Assembly: GCA_023386135.1 (NCBI GenBank)
Contig: JAEWKG010000065.1
Coordinates: 1-6,554 of the forward strand
DNA length: 6,554 bases
Direction of reading: 5' to 3'
Source of the DNA: Pseudomonadota bacterium
GTDB lineage: Bacteria > Pseudomonadota > Alphaproteobacteria > Sphingomonadales > Sphingomonadaceae
Below are positions 5,843 through 6,554 of this stretch, one piece after another (within the stretch, counting starts at the first letter, position 1; every line of letters starts with the position of its first letter). The notes under the pieces were generated by a model that was not told where the DNA came from, did no database searches, and saw only the letters and a list, made by a program, of their open reading frames with translations. Made by a program: the position numbers and the translations under genes.

Positions 5843-6554
5843 AGCCGCGAATCTGGCCGGTGCCGCGCACCAGCCACTTGTAGGTCGTCAAACCTTCCAG
5901 CGCGACCGGCCCGCGCGCGTGCAGCCGGCCGGTGGCGATGCCGATCTCCGCGCCGAGTCCGAACTCCCCGCCGTCGGCGAACTGGCTGGACGCGTTGTGC
6001 ATCACGATCGCCGAATCGACTTCGCGCAGGAAGCGTTCCGCCACTGCTGCGTCTTCGGTGACGATAGCATCGGTGTGGCGCGATCCGTGCGCGGCGATAT
6101 GCGTCATGGCGTCATCCGGACCTTCGACGACCGCGACCGAGAGTATGGCGTCGAGGTATTCGGTGTCCCAGTCCTCCTCGCTCGCGGGCGCGATGCGCGG
6201 GTCGATCGCCTGCGCACGGGCATCGCCGCGCAGCTCGCAGCCGGCGTCCGCCAGCGCGGCGAGCAGTGCGGGCGCGTCAGGATAGGCGGCGTCGACCAGC
6301 AGCGTCTCCATCGCTCCGCAGATGCCGGTGCGGCGCAGCTTGGCGTCGAGCGCGATGCGGCGCGCCTTGGCCGGATCGGCGGCGGCGTGGACGTAGGTGT
6401 GGTTGACCCCGTCGAGGTGCGCCAGCACCGGCACCCGCGCATCAGCCTGGACGCGAGCGACCAGTCCCTTGCCGCCACGCGGGACGATCATGTCGATCAG
6501 CCCCGCCGCGCCGAGCATCGCACCAACGACGGTGCGATCCTGCGTTGGCACGAG
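5841..6554 (-). CDS. proA: Gamma-glutamyl phosphate reductase ProA (partial, C-terminal part)
   Basis: ProA reduces gamma-glutamyl phosphate to glutamate semialdehyde with NADPH, the second step of proline synthesis from glutamate. The 237 codons present are the C-terminal part of a protein normally about 420 residues long; the N-terminal part lies beyond the right edge. The fragment enters at LVPTQDRTVVGAML, then IVPRGGKGL, HLDGVNHTYV, and the catalytic-cysteine block RTGICGAMETLLVD with the nucleophile at 6320-6318. It ends HNASSQFADGGEFGLGAEIG, then LHARGPVALEGLTTYKW and a short VRGTGQIRG tail, all typical of ProA. The reading frame is intact. It heads the transcription unit proA - aldo/keto reductase - nadD seen here. 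Its order before nadD matches sphingomonad genomes. Confidence 0.96.
   Translation of the reverse strand, partial: LVPTQDRTVVGAMLGAAGLIDMIVPRGGKGLVARVQADARVPVLAHLDGVNHTYVHAAADPAKARRIALDAKLRRTGICGAMETLLVDAAYPDAPALLAALADAGCELRGDARAQAIDPRIAPASEEDWDTEYLDAILSVAVVEGPDDAMTHIAAHGSRHTDAIVTEDAAVAERFLREVDSAIVMHNASSQFADGGEFGLGAEIGIATGRLHARGPVALEGLTTYKWLVRGTGQIRG

Noticed and set aside
4063..5877. 604-codon minus-strand open frame covering nadD and the aldo/keto reductase gene
   Set aside because: It is a frame shadow typical of GC-rich DNA, overlapping two well-supported genes on the same strand, and its Arg-rich translation contains no known motif.

Overview
The window is a GC-rich chromosomal segment. 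Gene content, order and protein signatures point to an alphaproteobacterium of the order Sphingomonadales, most likely Erythrobacteraceae or a close relative. This rests on recognised protein families and on the proA / nadD / rsfS / rlmH / envC order; no database search was possible.

Layout from left to right: (1) the first 40 codons of a secreted protein, probably an EnvC-type M23 peptidase, minus strand, cut by the window edge; (2) rlmH, minus; (3) a 229-base intergenic stretch holding a two-armed inverted repeat, each arm being itself a hairpin; (4) rsfS, minus; (5) a 5'-truncated, diverged copy of the 3' end of nadD, minus, next to rsfS where nadD would be expected; (6) rmlA-rmlC-rmlB on the plus strand, tightly packed; (7) an intact nadD, minus, whose 3' end overlaps that of rmlB by 8 bases; (8) an aldo/keto reductase gene, minus; (9) the C-terminal two thirds or so of proA, minus, cut by the right edge.

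The minus-strand genes are housekeeping: proline synthesis (proA), NAD synthesis (nadD), ribosome silencing (rsfS), 23S rRNA modification (rlmH) and cell-wall remodelling (envC-like). The plus-strand block encodes three of the four dTDP-L-rhamnose enzymes; rmlD is not in the window. The most informative observation is that this block is flanked by an intact nadD on one side and a nadD 3' fragment on the other. That suggests it was inserted at the nadD-rsfS boundary by an event that duplicated or replaced the 3' end of nadD, cutting rsfS-rlmH-envC off from the proA-nadD transcription unit.

I see no CRISPR array, transposase, integrase, tRNA, rRNA or toxin-antitoxin pair, and no candidate for a wholly new biological system. 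The points worth following are the insertion scar, the repeat with compensatory arms, and the incomplete rhamnose set.
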